Of a stretch of 64,000 nt of DNA, positions 1 to 10,979 are shown one piece after another. The stretch covers positions 744,001 through 808,000 of the forward strand of contig JAMXDE010000016.1 of assembly GCA_026770025.1 (NCBI GenBank), read 5' to 3'. The DNA is from Craspedostauros australis. Taxonomy: Eukaryota > Bacillariophyta > Bacillariophyceae > Mastogloiales > Achnanthaceae. A model generated the notes under the pieces. The model ran no database searches. It was not told the DNA's origin and worked only from the letters and a program-made list of their open reading frames with translations. Numbering within the stretch: position 1 is the stretch's first letter; the number at the start of each line of letters is the position of its first letter. The translations under genes and the position numbers were made by a program.

Positions 1-328
1 TCGGCATGTGACGAGACTCCACCATCAACTTGGATGGTGACTTGCCCACTCGTGCAGTTTGTGGAGAAATTAAGCGTCAGCTCGATCGCGAACGAATAAT
101 GTGTTGCACTATGCTTTACTATATGGCATTGGAATAGGTCATGGTGTGGGATGTGCTACACTGATTGCATGTTTGCCATTCTTGAGACTGTGTCTCATAC
201 CGCTGCGAGGTGCTGTTGGGAAATTGTCGCAAGGTTCGCTTCACTGATGTTAGACACTCTTGTCGCAATGCACTGCAGTAATTCGACAGAGTGCAATAAG
301 AGCGACCGGATGTTCAAGCATGCTTGTT
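1..328. other. Gene-free left edge
   Basis: No coding region, RNA gene or repeat could be supported here. It may hold further decayed sequence of the adjacent RNase H relic. Confidence 0.4.
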
Positions 329-900
329 TTACAAAACCTTCTTCACGGCTGCTTGATGCTTTTTGGCCATGCCATCCAGGCGGATATTCTGGATTGCCCA
401 GCTGCAGGTGGGTGCATCATTGCTCAATTCATCCTGGTGACCACCCACATGCCTTGCGTACACTCTTGAGGATATCTTCTTGCGCAATGCGACCACGTCG
501 CGCACCAAGTCTTTATCACTGTGTCCTGGCTTGATTACAAAGCTGTCATCGAGCATCTGGAGCGCTGGCCTGTTATCGCAACCGATCTCCAATGATCCCG
601 ACACGCCGTAGATTTCCTCCGCTGCTGCCACCCAAGCAAGAATCATGTAGATTCCGCACAGTTCCGCTTAGTACGAATTCATGGGCTTACAGGATTGAGG
701 TGCGAGGCACACAAATGAAGATGACGCGTCAGGATGCTGCAGAGAGTCTTGGATGGACGCTGCTGCTGTTCCTATTCCATTTTGGACTGATCCATCGCAA
801 AATGCCACGCAGTTGCCTTTTCTTATGCTTGCTGCTATGATCGATTCATGACCTGTGCCTCTTGCCCCCTTGAACTGGATCTTCCATTTCTGATGTTCTG
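329..900 (-). mobile_element. Relic of a LINE-like RNase H domain
   Basis: The minus strand encodes pieces of a retroelement RNase H domain. A CDGS box lies near 810 and a YRAEL-like helix near 670. A GCDN box follows near 580, and a GGHQDE box with LDGMAKKH lies near 340-450. The order and the final motif closely match the RNase H part of the intact LINE at 23.8-29.4 kb, where the last motif reads CDGVAKRYWE. It is broken, with more than one break, so it is an old copy of a related but different family. No endonuclease or reverse transcriptase is seen nearby; the rest of the element is lost or beyond recognition. Confidence 0.7.
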
Positions 901-1134
901 GTGCTTTGATGATCGCATGTCGAATACTGTCCTTGTGTATTGATGGCTGTCGTAGAAGTTTGATTTCTGTTGGTTCGCATGATTGTTGGTCATGCTGTTG
1001 CTGGCCAATCTTCTTGGTCTTAGTTATCTTCTGTGCATTTGTCTTGACTTCACTGGTCGGTTTTTGGGCGGTAACCCTGGTCGGTGCCTTTTTCTTCCGT
1101 TGTCGCTGTTGCCGTTGCTGGTCAATGGTTTGCT

Positions 1135-1749
1135 TCAATGGCTCTGTTCTCGAACTGTGTGGCTCAATGTGTGAAAGCTGCTTTTGATCCTGCATGCCTT
1201 TGGCTTCCGTATTGCAGAACTCAAGAGCCAGGCAAGCTTGTCGCAGGGATGGCGCATTTGCAAGAGCTGCAATGCAGTGTAGCCTCTTGAGTCCTCGAGA
1301 TGTATGTTTGCTCTACCGGATTTCACCATGCACTTTGCGATTGTTAAGTCACTCTTCAGGCAAACCACGTGCAGGGGAGTGTTCCCAGCGTACATTCTGA
1401 GATTAGGATCTGCGTTGTGTGATTGTACAAGATATTCCGCTATGTCGCCAAGCCCATTGAGACATGCATGGAAAAGTGGAGTTTTGCCACACATGTCTTG
1501 ATCATCGACGGAGACCTCACACGTCTCCAACAAGTACTTCACCATTTCCAAAGAACCAGAATTAAATACAGCGCGATGGAGCAATGTGTAGCCAGATTGA
1601 AACGGTGGAGGTTCCTTGATCGTCCGGATTGGTATGTCCGGGTGAGATTGCTGCCATGCAACAAGATCTTCAATGCTGCCGTTTCTCACAGCCCTATCCG
1701 CATCAAGATGCAAATCACACCATTCCTGGGTTTCTTCCAGTGGTGACAT
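1135..1749 (-). CDS. Ankyrin-repeat protein
   Basis: The frame encodes 204 residues. Residues about 53-165 hold three to four ankyrin repeats, seen as GYTLLHRAV, GKTPLFHAC, GNTPLHVVC and GYTALQLLQ, each followed by a helix ending in a short hydrophobic stretch. Such repeats bind protein partners; no enzymatic domain is visible, so the partner and pathway are unknown. I chose the ATG at 1749 because it begins the compact acidic N-terminus; the frame is open further upstream but that part looks like non-coding sequence. The stop at 1135 lies just above the RNase H relic, so the 3' end may have been replaced by the insertion. Confidence 0.65.
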   Translation of the reverse strand: MSPLEETQEWCDLHLDADRAVRNGSIEDLVAWQQSHPDIPIRTIKEPPPFQSGYTLLHRAVFNSGSLEMVKYLLETCEVSVDDQDMCGKTPLFHACLNGLGDIAEYLVQSHNADPNLRMYAGNTPLHVVCLKSDLTIAKCMVKSGRANIHLEDSRGYTALQLLQMRHPCDKLAWLLSSAIRKPKACRIKSSFHTLSHTVREQSH

Positions 1750-2930
1750 TATCGTGTGGAACACCTTGTTGTGGGAACACGTTCGAAGGAGGTTCGCCCC
1801 GTCGAAGAGGACGATGCGAACATGACCGCGAGCGTTAAAGTGATGAAACCCATTGCAACGGGCGCTTCTGGTGGAATTGGTGGCTTGGTTGATGCCAGAT
1901 CGTACAAGTGTTCGACGAGACACAGCTGCGGATGAGGATGCACACGGACGGTGCACGTGTGATGTGCTTGAACTGTTCCGCAGTATCGAGGCAAGATGAG
2001 GTGTGATGTGATGAGATGTGATGCGATGGAATGCGACAAGAAGTACAACTGAGCACCCGATCATCGTTGCTGGGAGAGCTCCGCCCGCTGTTGCTGCTGC
2101 TGTTGTCGTCTACCACATGATCACGACGCCAAATCTTCACACGAAAAACAGTAACACAACAGCTCCTCAGAAACGAAGAAGGAAGGAAAAGATATCAGTC
2201 GTGGATACGTTGCGCATCATGACTCACCCAACTATCCTTGTTCACGATTTGTAGACATCGATGCAAATCAAGATCCTCTTTGCTCTCCATATTTGCATTT
2301 GTTGTGGTGCATGCCGAGAGTATCTCGGAATACCCACAAAGAGAGGCCTCCGCCTTGTCTCCATTGTACCACACAACCAATACATGGGCATTCCTACTCC
2401 TGTTATGCTCACGAGTGCAGGGATGTTCCTTGTACCAAACCATTCGTTGCAAGTTGCTCTTGGCACGTCTCCGCCACTCTTCTCTTTGTGTGTTGTGTGA
2501 GTTATGGTCAGGAGAGTCGCCCGTAGCGGATGTACGAAGTGAAAAAGGTGTCACAGAGAAGGTGAGAAAGAAATCACATCAAAAGAGCAACACAAAAACC
2601 AAACGAAAACAGCGGTCGCCAAAAGCGCAAGACCAGAAGATACGGTTTTCATGTGAACAGCACACCTGCGGACTTGAGATGGGGGAGCAAAGGCAGTCAA
2701 CCTCATAATCTGGAAGGATTGTGCGAGTCCTCGTCGCAAGCCAAAGAACGTTACGTGTCACACATCCACGATTTGACGCACTGCAAGATACGATTGCTGG
2801 AGGGGAGCACAAGCTAGAATACAAGCTTGAGCACTTGCACTTTCCTTTACTCTATTGGAATCACCATCGTCCCAGCCCAAGAACACAAACAGAGATAGCG
2901 GCAGACAGCGACAAAGAAGACACACCAAGG
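1750..2930. other. Divergent intergenic region
   Basis: This stretch separates the ankyrin gene (minus) from the NYN gene (plus). Short open frames exist on both strands but none has a recognisable domain or convincing composition. A GATGTGATGAGATG-type tandem motif lies near 1990-2035. It presumably contains both promoters. Confidence 0.4.
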
Positions 2931-5081
2931 ATGGATGACTTCGAAGAGTGGATCAAGACGCAGCCGCATCCCTGCCTGCAACGATGGGCGGAGGAACTGC
3001 TGACTCTGGGGGCATCATGGGATTCTTTCCGCCGCGACACGAAGCAGGTCGTTGCGGATCTGGTGTCGGGTGGCATCCCGTTGCTGGCTGCTCGCGACAT
3101 CGTGAGCATCGCATCCGCGACCGTCAACCAGAGCCAGTCCCCGCTGGCCATCTTCTGGGATCTGGAGAACCTGGCCATCCCATCCTCCAGCAGCGCCAGC
3201 GATGTGGCAAGCCGCCTCAAGGCCATCCTCATGCCGCATGGGCAGATCAAGCACTTTCGCGGGTACGCGAGCATTGGACTGGGCAACATCCCGGAGAAGA
3301 AGCGATCCGAGCTGCAGCTCTCGGGCTGCCATCTGGTGGATTGCCCGCACGTCGGCCGCAAGGAAGTCGTCGACAAGATGATCATCGTGGATGCCATGCA
3401 GTTCGCCTTCACGCATCCTGATGCTGCGACACTCTGCTTCATCACGGGGGACGTGGACTATGCCTACCTCCTTGCAGTTTTGCAACAGCCTCAGTGGAAG
3501 ACGATCGTAATCTCCAAGGGCACACTGCGGTCCATGCTCCACGTCAACTGCGACATGAAGATGAGGTGGGAGACCGACATTCTTCAACTTTCCGCTGACG
3601 ATCACAAGCCAGCGGCTCATCCAGTTCGTTCTGCACGCAATCTCAGCATGGTCATCGGCGATTGTAAGCGTCATCGCGCAGAAGGAGAAGGAGAACACGA
3701 CGACTTCGACATGGCATGTGTGGCGCACGACGTCATGAGTCCATACAGACCAAACAATAGCAACACTTACTCCGTCTCCAAATACCTCGACGCAATCGCC
3801 ACGAATCCGCTCGAAGGGCTAACGAACAACGAGGCATTGCAAGACGATGTGGAGATTCTCCGATCCGCCATGCGAAGCGCTTCCATCACAGCGGGCGGAA
3901 ACATCAACGGGACGACGGCGCGCAAGTCCTTCATTGGAATGCGTCTGCGCGAGATCAACCCTGCCCGCTTCCCCGACCGCGACAGCGTCCGCGAGTTCCT
4001 CAAGATGATCATTGAGCAAGGCATTGTGATCGAATCCGGCGAGGGGCCTTACCGAACATTGAGTCTGGTCGTTGGATCGGATATGGCGATCGTGCAAGCT
4101 AACCTCCCGATCCCACTGTCGTCGATACCAGAGCGCGTCATCGACGTAGCATCCTCCCGGCCATTCGTGCTGTTCGTGCGATGGCCATTGTGCCCCAAAG
4201 GCCGTCCGTTTCCGGAGTCTGCCTACATCCAAACGACAGAGAAGCATGCCATCCTCATCTTCAAGTCCAAGCTGCAGGTGCTGGATGTCTTCGCAACGGA
4301 TCCTTGGCTCAAGGCTGGTCACCTTGTCGATTGGCGCAAGCTGGGGCAGCCAGCAGCAGCAGCAGTCGTGGATGATGCCGCCTTCGCCATGGCCAAGCCC
4401 AATGAACCGGGATCCTGCTGCGCCATGTGCGGTGTGGAAGACTCCACGATCAAGTTCGAGAAGATTGGTGAAGACTCGTACTGTCCTACTTGCGCGCAGG
4501 CCTTTTCTGTGGACTGGGTGGAAACAAACAAGGCAGCTGTACTCGGCAGAGCGACAGAAGTGTTGGAAACGATGGCCCGCGAGGATGATCTCTACATGCC
4601 ATTGCTCTACTTCAAGAAGAACTTCCAATGGAAATGGCCTTCCGAATGCCCAACGAAGAGCCATGCCTGCCTTTGGACGCACATCGCCAAGCAAGAAGGA
4701 ATCATTCAAGAATACCGCAGCGGAGAAGCGAAGAAGAACAAGATGGTGTGCCTCACGAAGTACTTCGAAGAGGCCACAGCGTCATTCACGTCGCCGCTCA
4801 GCGACACAAGCAAGCAAGCTGACTTCATCGAGGACTTGCTGTGGGACAACAGCGGTTGGATGAAACGCCATGAAGTCATCCTGGCGCTCATCGACAAGTT
4901 CCCCGATTCTATGGAGAGTAGGGTGAACAGACTCCAAGTCATGCGTGAGGGGCATGAGCGGGATAAGTTTCACGTCGGCAAGTGCCATCTTGGGCATGTG
5001 GTGGTCCTCAGCAAGGAGGACGCAAACAAGGCCGTCAGTCTCCTCACCGAAACCGAAGAAAGCTCCGACGTGTCCGATTGA
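2931..5081 (+). CDS. NYN-domain (PIN-like) putative RNase with winged-helix and zinc-finger segments
   Basis: The protein has 716 residues. Residues about 70-200 form a NYN domain, the PIN-like nuclease fold of MARF1 and related proteins. Acidic active-site residues are visible in FWDLEN, in IIVDAMQF and in ITGDVDYAYL. Two later segments (about 310-385 and 635-710) look like winged-helix modules of the OST-HTH/LOTUS kind. A four-cysteine zinc-binding site of the form CxxC...CxxC lies near residues 497-522. By analogy it would cleave or bind RNA in the cytoplasm. The ATG at 2931 was preferred over an in-frame one at 2721, whose added 70 residues look like 5' UTR. Confidence 0.8.
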   Translation: MDDFEEWIKTQPHPCLQRWAEELLTLGASWDSFRRDTKQVVADLVSGGIPLLAARDIVSIASATVNQSQSPLAIFWDLENLAIPSSSSASDVASRLKAILMPHGQIKHFRGYASIGLGNIPEKKRSELQLSGCHLVDCPHVGRKEVVDKMIIVDAMQFAFTHPDAATLCFITGDVDYAYLLAVLQQPQWKTIVISKGTLRSMLHVNCDMKMRWETDILQLSADDHKPAAHPVRSARNLSMVIGDCKRHRAEGEGEHDDFDMACVAHDVMSPYRPNNSNTYSVSKYLDAIATNPLEGLTNNEALQDDVEILRSAMRSASITAGGNINGTTARKSFIGMRLREINPARFPDRDSVREFLKMIIEQGIVIESGEGPYRTLSLVVGSDMAIVQANLPIPLSSIPERVIDVASSRPFVLFVRWPLCPKGRPFPESAYIQTTEKHAILIFKSKLQVLDVFATDPWLKAGHLVDWRKLGQPAAAAVVDDAAFAMAKPNEPGSCCAMCGVEDSTIKFEKIGEDSYCPTCAQAFSVDWVETNKAAVLGRATEVLETMAREDDLYMPLLYFKKNFQWKWPSECPTKSHACLWTHIAKQEGIIQEYRSGEAKKNKMVCLTKYFEEATASFTSPLSDTSKQADFIEDLLWDNSGWMKRHEVILALIDKFPDSMESRVNRLQVMREGHERDKFHVGKCHLGHVVVLSKEDANKAVSLLTETEESSDVSD

Positions 5082-5236
5082 AGAGGTTGCAGCATTATCA
5101 TTCATGATCATCACTCATGACTTATAACACAAGTCACCGTAAGCATGGAATCTAAGAAGGAACAGAGCAATATCTTATTTATTCCCTGAACGAGCGATTT
5201 ACTATTTGCTTTTCTTTGGCTTTATTTGCATATTGG

Positions 5237-6547
5237 TTACATCTCATCCTCTATATCGTCCATGTAGTCCTCCATCATTTGCAGTTCCATGTCTTCCTCA
5301 AAGAATTCCATGCCATGATCATCTTGCGCCGTTGATTGGTTTCCGCCTTGATGCACGGCCGCGTTGCTTGTGTTGTTTGGATTGTTGTCTGCGCCGCTGT
5401 TTGTGGCAACTGTGGCAGTCGCACCGGTTGCACTCGACGGGCGGGTAGGATCCGCAAGAGCAGCCGCATGCTGCGTCGTGTTGGTTAGACCAACGGTTCT
5501 CACATCCGCACTCGGTCTTGCTGTTGTTGAGATGGATGATTCACTGGACGTAGCTCCTCCGCTCAAACCGGCATCCGCGTTGACATTCGGAGCTGATGGA
5601 GTGGCTGCAGAGGAGCTGTCCGTCGAGTCCTTTTCTGTGCTTTGCAGCGGACCAACTTGTGCGGGTCCACTCGCCATTGCTGTGGTTGTTGCTGTCGTTG
5701 ACACTGCAGAACTGTCAGACCCGCTGATAGGATCACTGACGTTGCGATTCTCAACAGTAGATTGCTCACGTGCACGCTCACTGTCTGCTGCAAATGTCGA
5801 AGCTGATAGATCCCCCAGCCCTTGCTCCATGTCCAGACCATCTTGCAAATCACGCAGCAATGCCTCGCCACGTTCCAGCCCGTACAATCGCACGACGTGA
5901 TGGTTGCGCACGTCATTGCGCATCTGCTTCAAGTGTTGCTTCGTCTGCGCACGGCTGCCCAGCGCTTCGATGCGCAGCAACGTATCCTCCGGAACTCCAC
6001 CGGGCAGTATTTCGTTGCAAAACTGGCGGTACGCTTTCGCGAGACGGCTGGCGAACATCGCATTGCGGTTGATGATGGCGTTGCGCTTCTTCGTCCTCCT
6101 GGCATTGCTGGCATCTCCCGGTTTTGAGGCTGGGACGCGGTACGTCTTGACTTTGGACATGAGGTTGGGAAAGCGCGAATGGATCTTGATCAACCCATCA
6201 GCCTTGACAAGATGATCCGACTCTAGCACGATGCGCGGCTTGCGAGGCTTTTTGGTTTTGGATGCCTCCTTCGCGTACTCGTCTGCGATTTCTTCGTCTG
6301 TTTGCTTGCGCTTTCCAGTGCTGGTGTTGGTGGTGTTGCGATCGGCCTCCTCGGCCTCACCGTGCTGTTCGGACAATCGTCGCTCTTCTTCCTCGCTGTC
6401 CGAGTCGAATTCATTGCGCATGTCGTCGTCATCCTCCGATGATATGGCACGCGAATGTTGCGCCCGTTGGATGATGGGTGCCGCGCCAATGCGCGAGAGC
6501 TTGCGGATGCGACCTGCTGCATCGCGGCGTCTGTGGGATGTCAACAT
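5237..6547 (-). CDS. TIPIN/Swi3/Csm3-like replication fork protection factor
   Basis: The protein has 436 residues. Residues about 100-230 match the Swi3 domain: a KPRKPRIVLESDHL start, a GL-to-FP segment, a helix with YRQFCNEILPGG and a closing RIEALGSRAQTKQHL. In other eukaryotes this protein binds Tof1/Timeless and stabilises stalled replication forks. The N-terminus is acidic and serine-rich (DDDDMRNEFDSDSEEEE). The C-terminal third is Ser/Thr/Ala low complexity ending in an acidic Met-rich tail. It is head-to-head with MCM7 and shares an intergenic region carrying three E2F-like sites. Its 3' end faces the NYN gene across about 155 bp. Confidence 0.78.
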   Translation of the reverse strand: MLTSHRRRDAAGRIRKLSRIGAAPIIQRAQHSRAISSEDDDDMRNEFDSDSEEEERRLSEQHGEAEEADRNTTNTSTGKRKQTDEEIADEYAKEASKTKKPRKPRIVLESDHLVKADGLIKIHSRFPNLMSKVKTYRVPASKPGDASNARRTKKRNAIINRNAMFASRLAKAYRQFCNEILPGGVPEDTLLRIEALGSRAQTKQHLKQMRNDVRNHHVVRLYGLERGEALLRDLQDGLDMEQGLGDLSASTFAADSERAREQSTVENRNVSDPISGSDSSAVSTTATTTAMASGPAQVGPLQSTEKDSTDSSSAATPSAPNVNADAGLSGGATSSESSISTTARPSADVRTVGLTNTTQHAAALADPTRPSSATGATATVATNSGADNNPNNTSNAAVHQGGNQSTAQDDHGMEFFEEDMELQMMEDYMDDIEDEM

Positions 6548-7214
6548 GCCGCTCTCTTTCTCTCTTGCTGCTCTACTCTTGCTTGTCTTGATCTATCCAG
6601 CTGGTGTGATACGTGATGCGTGATGCGCGATGTGGGATGCAGAGCTGGTAGTTGTTCTGGTAAGTGAATAGGATTCTCGAAACGAAAACAATGATGTTGA
6701 AGCAGCGCCGTGGATCGATCAAATGTGTTGTGTTTGTTTGTGCCGACTCACGCATTCGGTTGTCTTTTGTGTTGGTCCGCTTTGTTGTAGCCAACAACAA
6801 AAAATTCGGCGCGAAACAGATCGATCCAGGATTGAATAGTCGTGAATGAAATTATGGCGCGAATTTGTGTCGATTGCGCCTTCAGTCACGACTGTCAGGG
6901 AATGAAATGATGGCGCGAAACATGCGAGCTTTTCGAATCGGACGTGTCGGACATCGCTGTTTTTCGCGATCACGACAACAAGACCGCCAAAAACAAGGCA
7001 GAACAAGCAACCGACAATGATGGGCGAATCGATGTGGGAAGGCGAAACGAGAGAAGAGATCGAACGCAAGGCTCCGAGGATGGAAGCGGGCGTCAGAGCA
7101 TAGTGCACTGAGAACAACAGGAGTTCATCGAACACAGAAGTCAGTTGTCGGCACTTGATCCATCGCGTGCTCGTAGCATCGAGGAAGGGTGGCCGTGTAC
7201 TTCGGGAGTTGACC
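6548..7214. promoter_or_regulatory. Bidirectional TIPIN-MCM7 promoter with E2F-like sites
   Basis: The 667 bp between the two divergent start codons contain three near-identical elements: GGCGCGAAA at 6808-6816, GGCGCGAAT at 6856-6864 and GGCGCGAAA at 6912-6920. The reverse complement TTTCGCGCC fits the E2F/DP consensus TTTSSCGC. E2F sites drive S-phase transcription of MCM genes in animals and plants. Spacing of about 50 bp and location near the middle suit joint control of both genes. Confidence 0.7.
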
Positions 7215-10200
7215 ATGGCGTCGCAGCAATCGTTCAACACAGATGGAGGCATTGGTGGCAACGGCAACAGCAGCAGCAGGAACAGAGGTGGCGACAATAA
7301 CGCATCGGATGGAGCGCATCTGGGGCAATATCCCAACTATGAGAACGACACAGGTGAGCGCAATCAGACGCACTGTGTGTGGATGGATGGATGGATGGAT
7401 GGATGCTGATCGAGCAATGAATGGAAGGTCTCCGATAATAGTGGAGTGGAGTATGTGGCACAACATACACAGACACGTACTCTACGATGACGCGTCAACC
7501 CATCTCACCGTGCTTTCCATCATCACCATCATTGTCACAACTTCACTCCACTTAACAACAACATTGCAATTACTTTGCAACTTCCTTGCAAATATTATAT
7601 TATACCTTGCTTCAGACATCTTCTACAACTTCATCAAGGATCACACGATCCGCAAGATTGTGAATGACGACAATGATGAAGATATCAACGACGACGACGA
7701 GAATGCCATGCTGGAACCGACGGATTCGGAGTACTCCATACAACGAGTGCCGTGCTACCCACCGCTGTTGCAACGCATCAAGGACCGCAATTACTTCACG
7801 TCCGAATCGACGACCTTCCTGATCGAAGTCCCCTTGCAGGAGCTGGTGGAATGGGATGCAATTCGAGGTGGGGATTTGGCATCGCGCGTGACGAAGAATA
7901 CTCTGCGGTACCTGCAGGTCTTTGCCACTGTCATTGATGGAGTGCTGGAAACGCTGCGCACATCGGATGGCGGCGACAACGCCAACGCGGCTGCTGCTGC
8001 AAGGCGTCAGGATGGGCCCACCCATCTGCGCGACACGGTGGATATTTTGCAGGAGCAGCGGCTGGCTCAGCAGCAGCGTCGGCAGCAGCAGCAGTCGGCC
8101 GCGGAGGGGTTGGGAGATGGTGGTGCCGCAACTGGCGCGGACGGCAATCCGATCGAGGCCATTGACGGCGGCGGTGGTCTGCTCGATGATCAAGCCAACA
8201 CGGGGAACAACCGCAACGGAGCCTCCAATGCCACGGAAGAATTTCCGCCTCTCCTCATGCGACGCTACGAGCTACGCATCTTGCCGTTGGGCCGACGCGG
8301 TACGTCATCGCCATTCGACAAGCAGTATTTGGCATACAAGGACACCAATGTTCTGCCGGAGATCAAACGAGCGCGGGAAGGCGCGTCGCTGCGAGAAGTC
8401 CGGTCCAAGTCCATCGGTCAGCTCGTCACGTTGCGCGGCATGATTGTGCGTTGCTCCGACGTCAAACCCTACTGTCAGGTGGCGACGTACTCGTGCGATG
8501 TCTGCGGTGCCGAGGTTTATCAGGTCATCGATCAGAAACGGGAGTTCATGCCGCCGCGTGCGTGTCCCACGGAAGAATGCGAGAAACGTGCGGGGCCCGT
8601 GAAGCAGACGTTGCATCTGCAAACGCGGGGGTCGAAGTTTGTCAAGTTCCAGGAATTGAAGCTGCAAGAATTGCCATCGCAGGTCCCCATGGGACATATC
8701 CCGCGAGGCATGAGCGTGTACTGTCGCGGCGAGCTGACGAGACTTGCAAGCCCTGGGGATGTCGTCACCATCGATGGTGTTTTCCTGCCGCAACGCCTTG
8801 CAGAAAGCGGCTACCGAGCACTCAAGGCCGGACTCATGACGACCATCTACCTGGAGGCGCAGCACATCATGGTGCACAAGAAGAGCTACGACGAGTCGTT
8901 GCTGGACACGATGACGGAGGAGGAAAGCGCTGTGCTGGAGGATCAAATACTGCAGGTCGCAACATCGAACGATCCCATCGGCACGCTGTCACAAGGCATC
9001 GCGCCCGAAATCTTCGGCCATGAGGACATCAAGAAGGCCCTGTTGCTGCAGCTGGTCGGGGGGTGCACGCGCAAGCTGCCGGATGGGATGAAGATCCGCG
9101 GGGACATCAACATCTGTCTCATGGGCGACCCAGGAGTGGCCAAATCGCAGCTGCTCAAGCATGTCGCCTCGATCGCGCCAAGAGGCGTGTACACCACGGG
9201 AAAGGGTTCATCCGGGGTTGGCCTTACGGCGGCCGTGACGAAGGACACGACGACGGGGGAGATGTCATTGGAGGGCGGTGCTTTGGTGCTTGCCGATCGC
9301 GGCATCTGTGCCATTGACGAGTTCGACAAGTAGGTGGCTCGCACCCACATGTGATGTGAAGGATTGCTGCGCTGCGCTGCGTGGATTCAGAAAGCTAGAA
9401 TTGCAAGGTCGAACTTCATCTCTGTATGTTCATCGTTGTCTGCAATGCTTACTCATTCGCTTGCTTACTCATTCACTTACTCATTCATTCATTCATTCAT
9501 TCATTGATGTATTGTTATCGTTTGAATACATGTGATTGTACATTTGTCACCATGAAAACATTCCATGCGCTCAACAACAACATACGAACGCACGCACGCA
9601 CGACCAGAATGGACGAGGGCGACCGAACGGCGATCCACGAAGTCATGGAACAGCAGACGGTGAGTATCGCCAAGGCAGGTATCGTCGCGACTTTAAATGC
9701 GCGCAGTGCCGTGCTGGCTGCTGCAAATCCGCTATACAGCCGATACAACCGAAAGAAGTCGCTTTCGGAGAACATCAACCTGCCGAATTCGTTGCTCAGT
9801 CGTTTCGATCTCATGTTCCTGATTTTGGACGTCGCTGACATGGACAAAGACATTGCGTTAGCAAGGCACGTGACTTCGGTTCATAGAAGTGAAGCAACGC
9901 GCGTCAAGAAATTGCAGAATGGAGGCGGTGACGATGACGATAATGGAGGCGGTGGCAACGATGGCAATAACAACGACGACGATGACGACAACGCCATGAG
10001 AGTCGACGACGACGAGGAGAATGGTGAGAGTGCGAACGGCACAAGAACAACCGCTACTGTCCCACCGAAGGTGCTGCGGGAGTATATCGCACGTGCGCGC
10101 AAGCATGAACCATTCGTTCCACTTGATGTGGCACCGTACATTGTGGAGGCCTACGTGACGCTTCGGATGGAGGATCGCCCAAGTTCGCGCAAGGGCAAGC

Positions 10201-10634
10201 GTGCCGGTGATCAAACGGTGATGACGGCCCGGCAGTTGCTATCGATTCTCCGGTTGAGCCAAGCGCTGGCAAGATTGCGATTTTCGGACTTCATCGCGAA
10301 GGAGGATGTCGACGAGGCCATCCGATTGACGCACATGAGCAAGGCGACACTCCTGGAGGAGGAACGCAAGCGGTCGAGACGTTACGGCAGAAACAATGGC
10401 GACGGCGATGGTGAACAAGGCGATGATGACGACATGAATGCGACGATACTGGGACACCTTCGCGACTATGCGCAGTCATTGGGAGTCCAGTCGCTGGATC
10501 TGATGCTCTGCACCTCGATGGTGGTGAGAAAAGGATTCACATCTGCCCAGCTGGAAGAATGCCTCCAAAAGTATGAGAGGGTGAATGTCCTCCAAGTGAA
10601 CGAAGCAAGGACAGAAATGTTCTTCGTAAACTAA
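7215..10634 (+). CDS. MCM7: MCM7, replicative helicase subunit
   Basis: Three exons join in frame: 7215-7353, 7616-9329 and 9608-10634, with GT-AG introns, giving 959 residues. The zinc finger (YSCDVCG ... CPTEEC) and the following [13 protein letters not shown] segment are MCM7-specific. The AAA+ core has Walker [12 protein letters not shown], Walker [14 protein letters not shown] and the arginine finger LLSRFDL. The second intron splits the codon of the K in FDK, just before [15 protein letters not shown]7 forms the MCM2-7 ring that unwinds DNA at forks. It is longer than usual (about 720) because of a Gln/Gly-rich insert before the zinc finger and Asp/Asn/Gly-rich inserts after the arginine finger. 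Intron 1 contains an ATGG microsatellite and intron 2 an ATTC one. Confidence 0.93.
7380..7408. repeat. (ATGG)n microsatellite in MCM7 intron 1
   Basis: About seven tandem copies of the tetramer GGAT directly follow the splice donor region of MCM7 intron 1. Confidence 0.85.
9470..9505. repeat. (ATTC)n microsatellite in MCM7 intron 2
   Basis: Tandem ATTC/ACTC units lie in the middle of MCM7 intron 2. Confidence 0.85.
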
Positions 10635-10979
10635 GCTTGTTGGTTGCGAGTACGAGCAACATGGTGTCAGTAGAGCAGTTCAAGGCGAAGAATAGTGCAG
10701 AGTACGATCTGTGTATAGTATGGTACAGGGAGAAAGCTTTGGCATGCTTGACGCATGATTTCAAGCTTGATCTGCGGGACTAAGCTCTAAGAACTTCAGC
10801 TTCTCCCCCACCCTCGCATGTAGTCGTACAGTGCAAGGAACATACCCGAAGGTACTCGGCAGTGCAGAAACGGAATGGAATATTACATTGTTAAAAATTA
10901 ATTGTTCTACCAGTGGGAAGTCGATGCGTGGGTCTCCATGGGATCGACAGAACGAAGAGGTCGTTCCAGTACTGCACAT
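10635..10979. other. Convergent intergenic region
   Basis: It separates the 3' ends of MCM7 and kinesin-13. No gene is seen; it should hold both polyadenylation regions. Confidence 0.5.
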
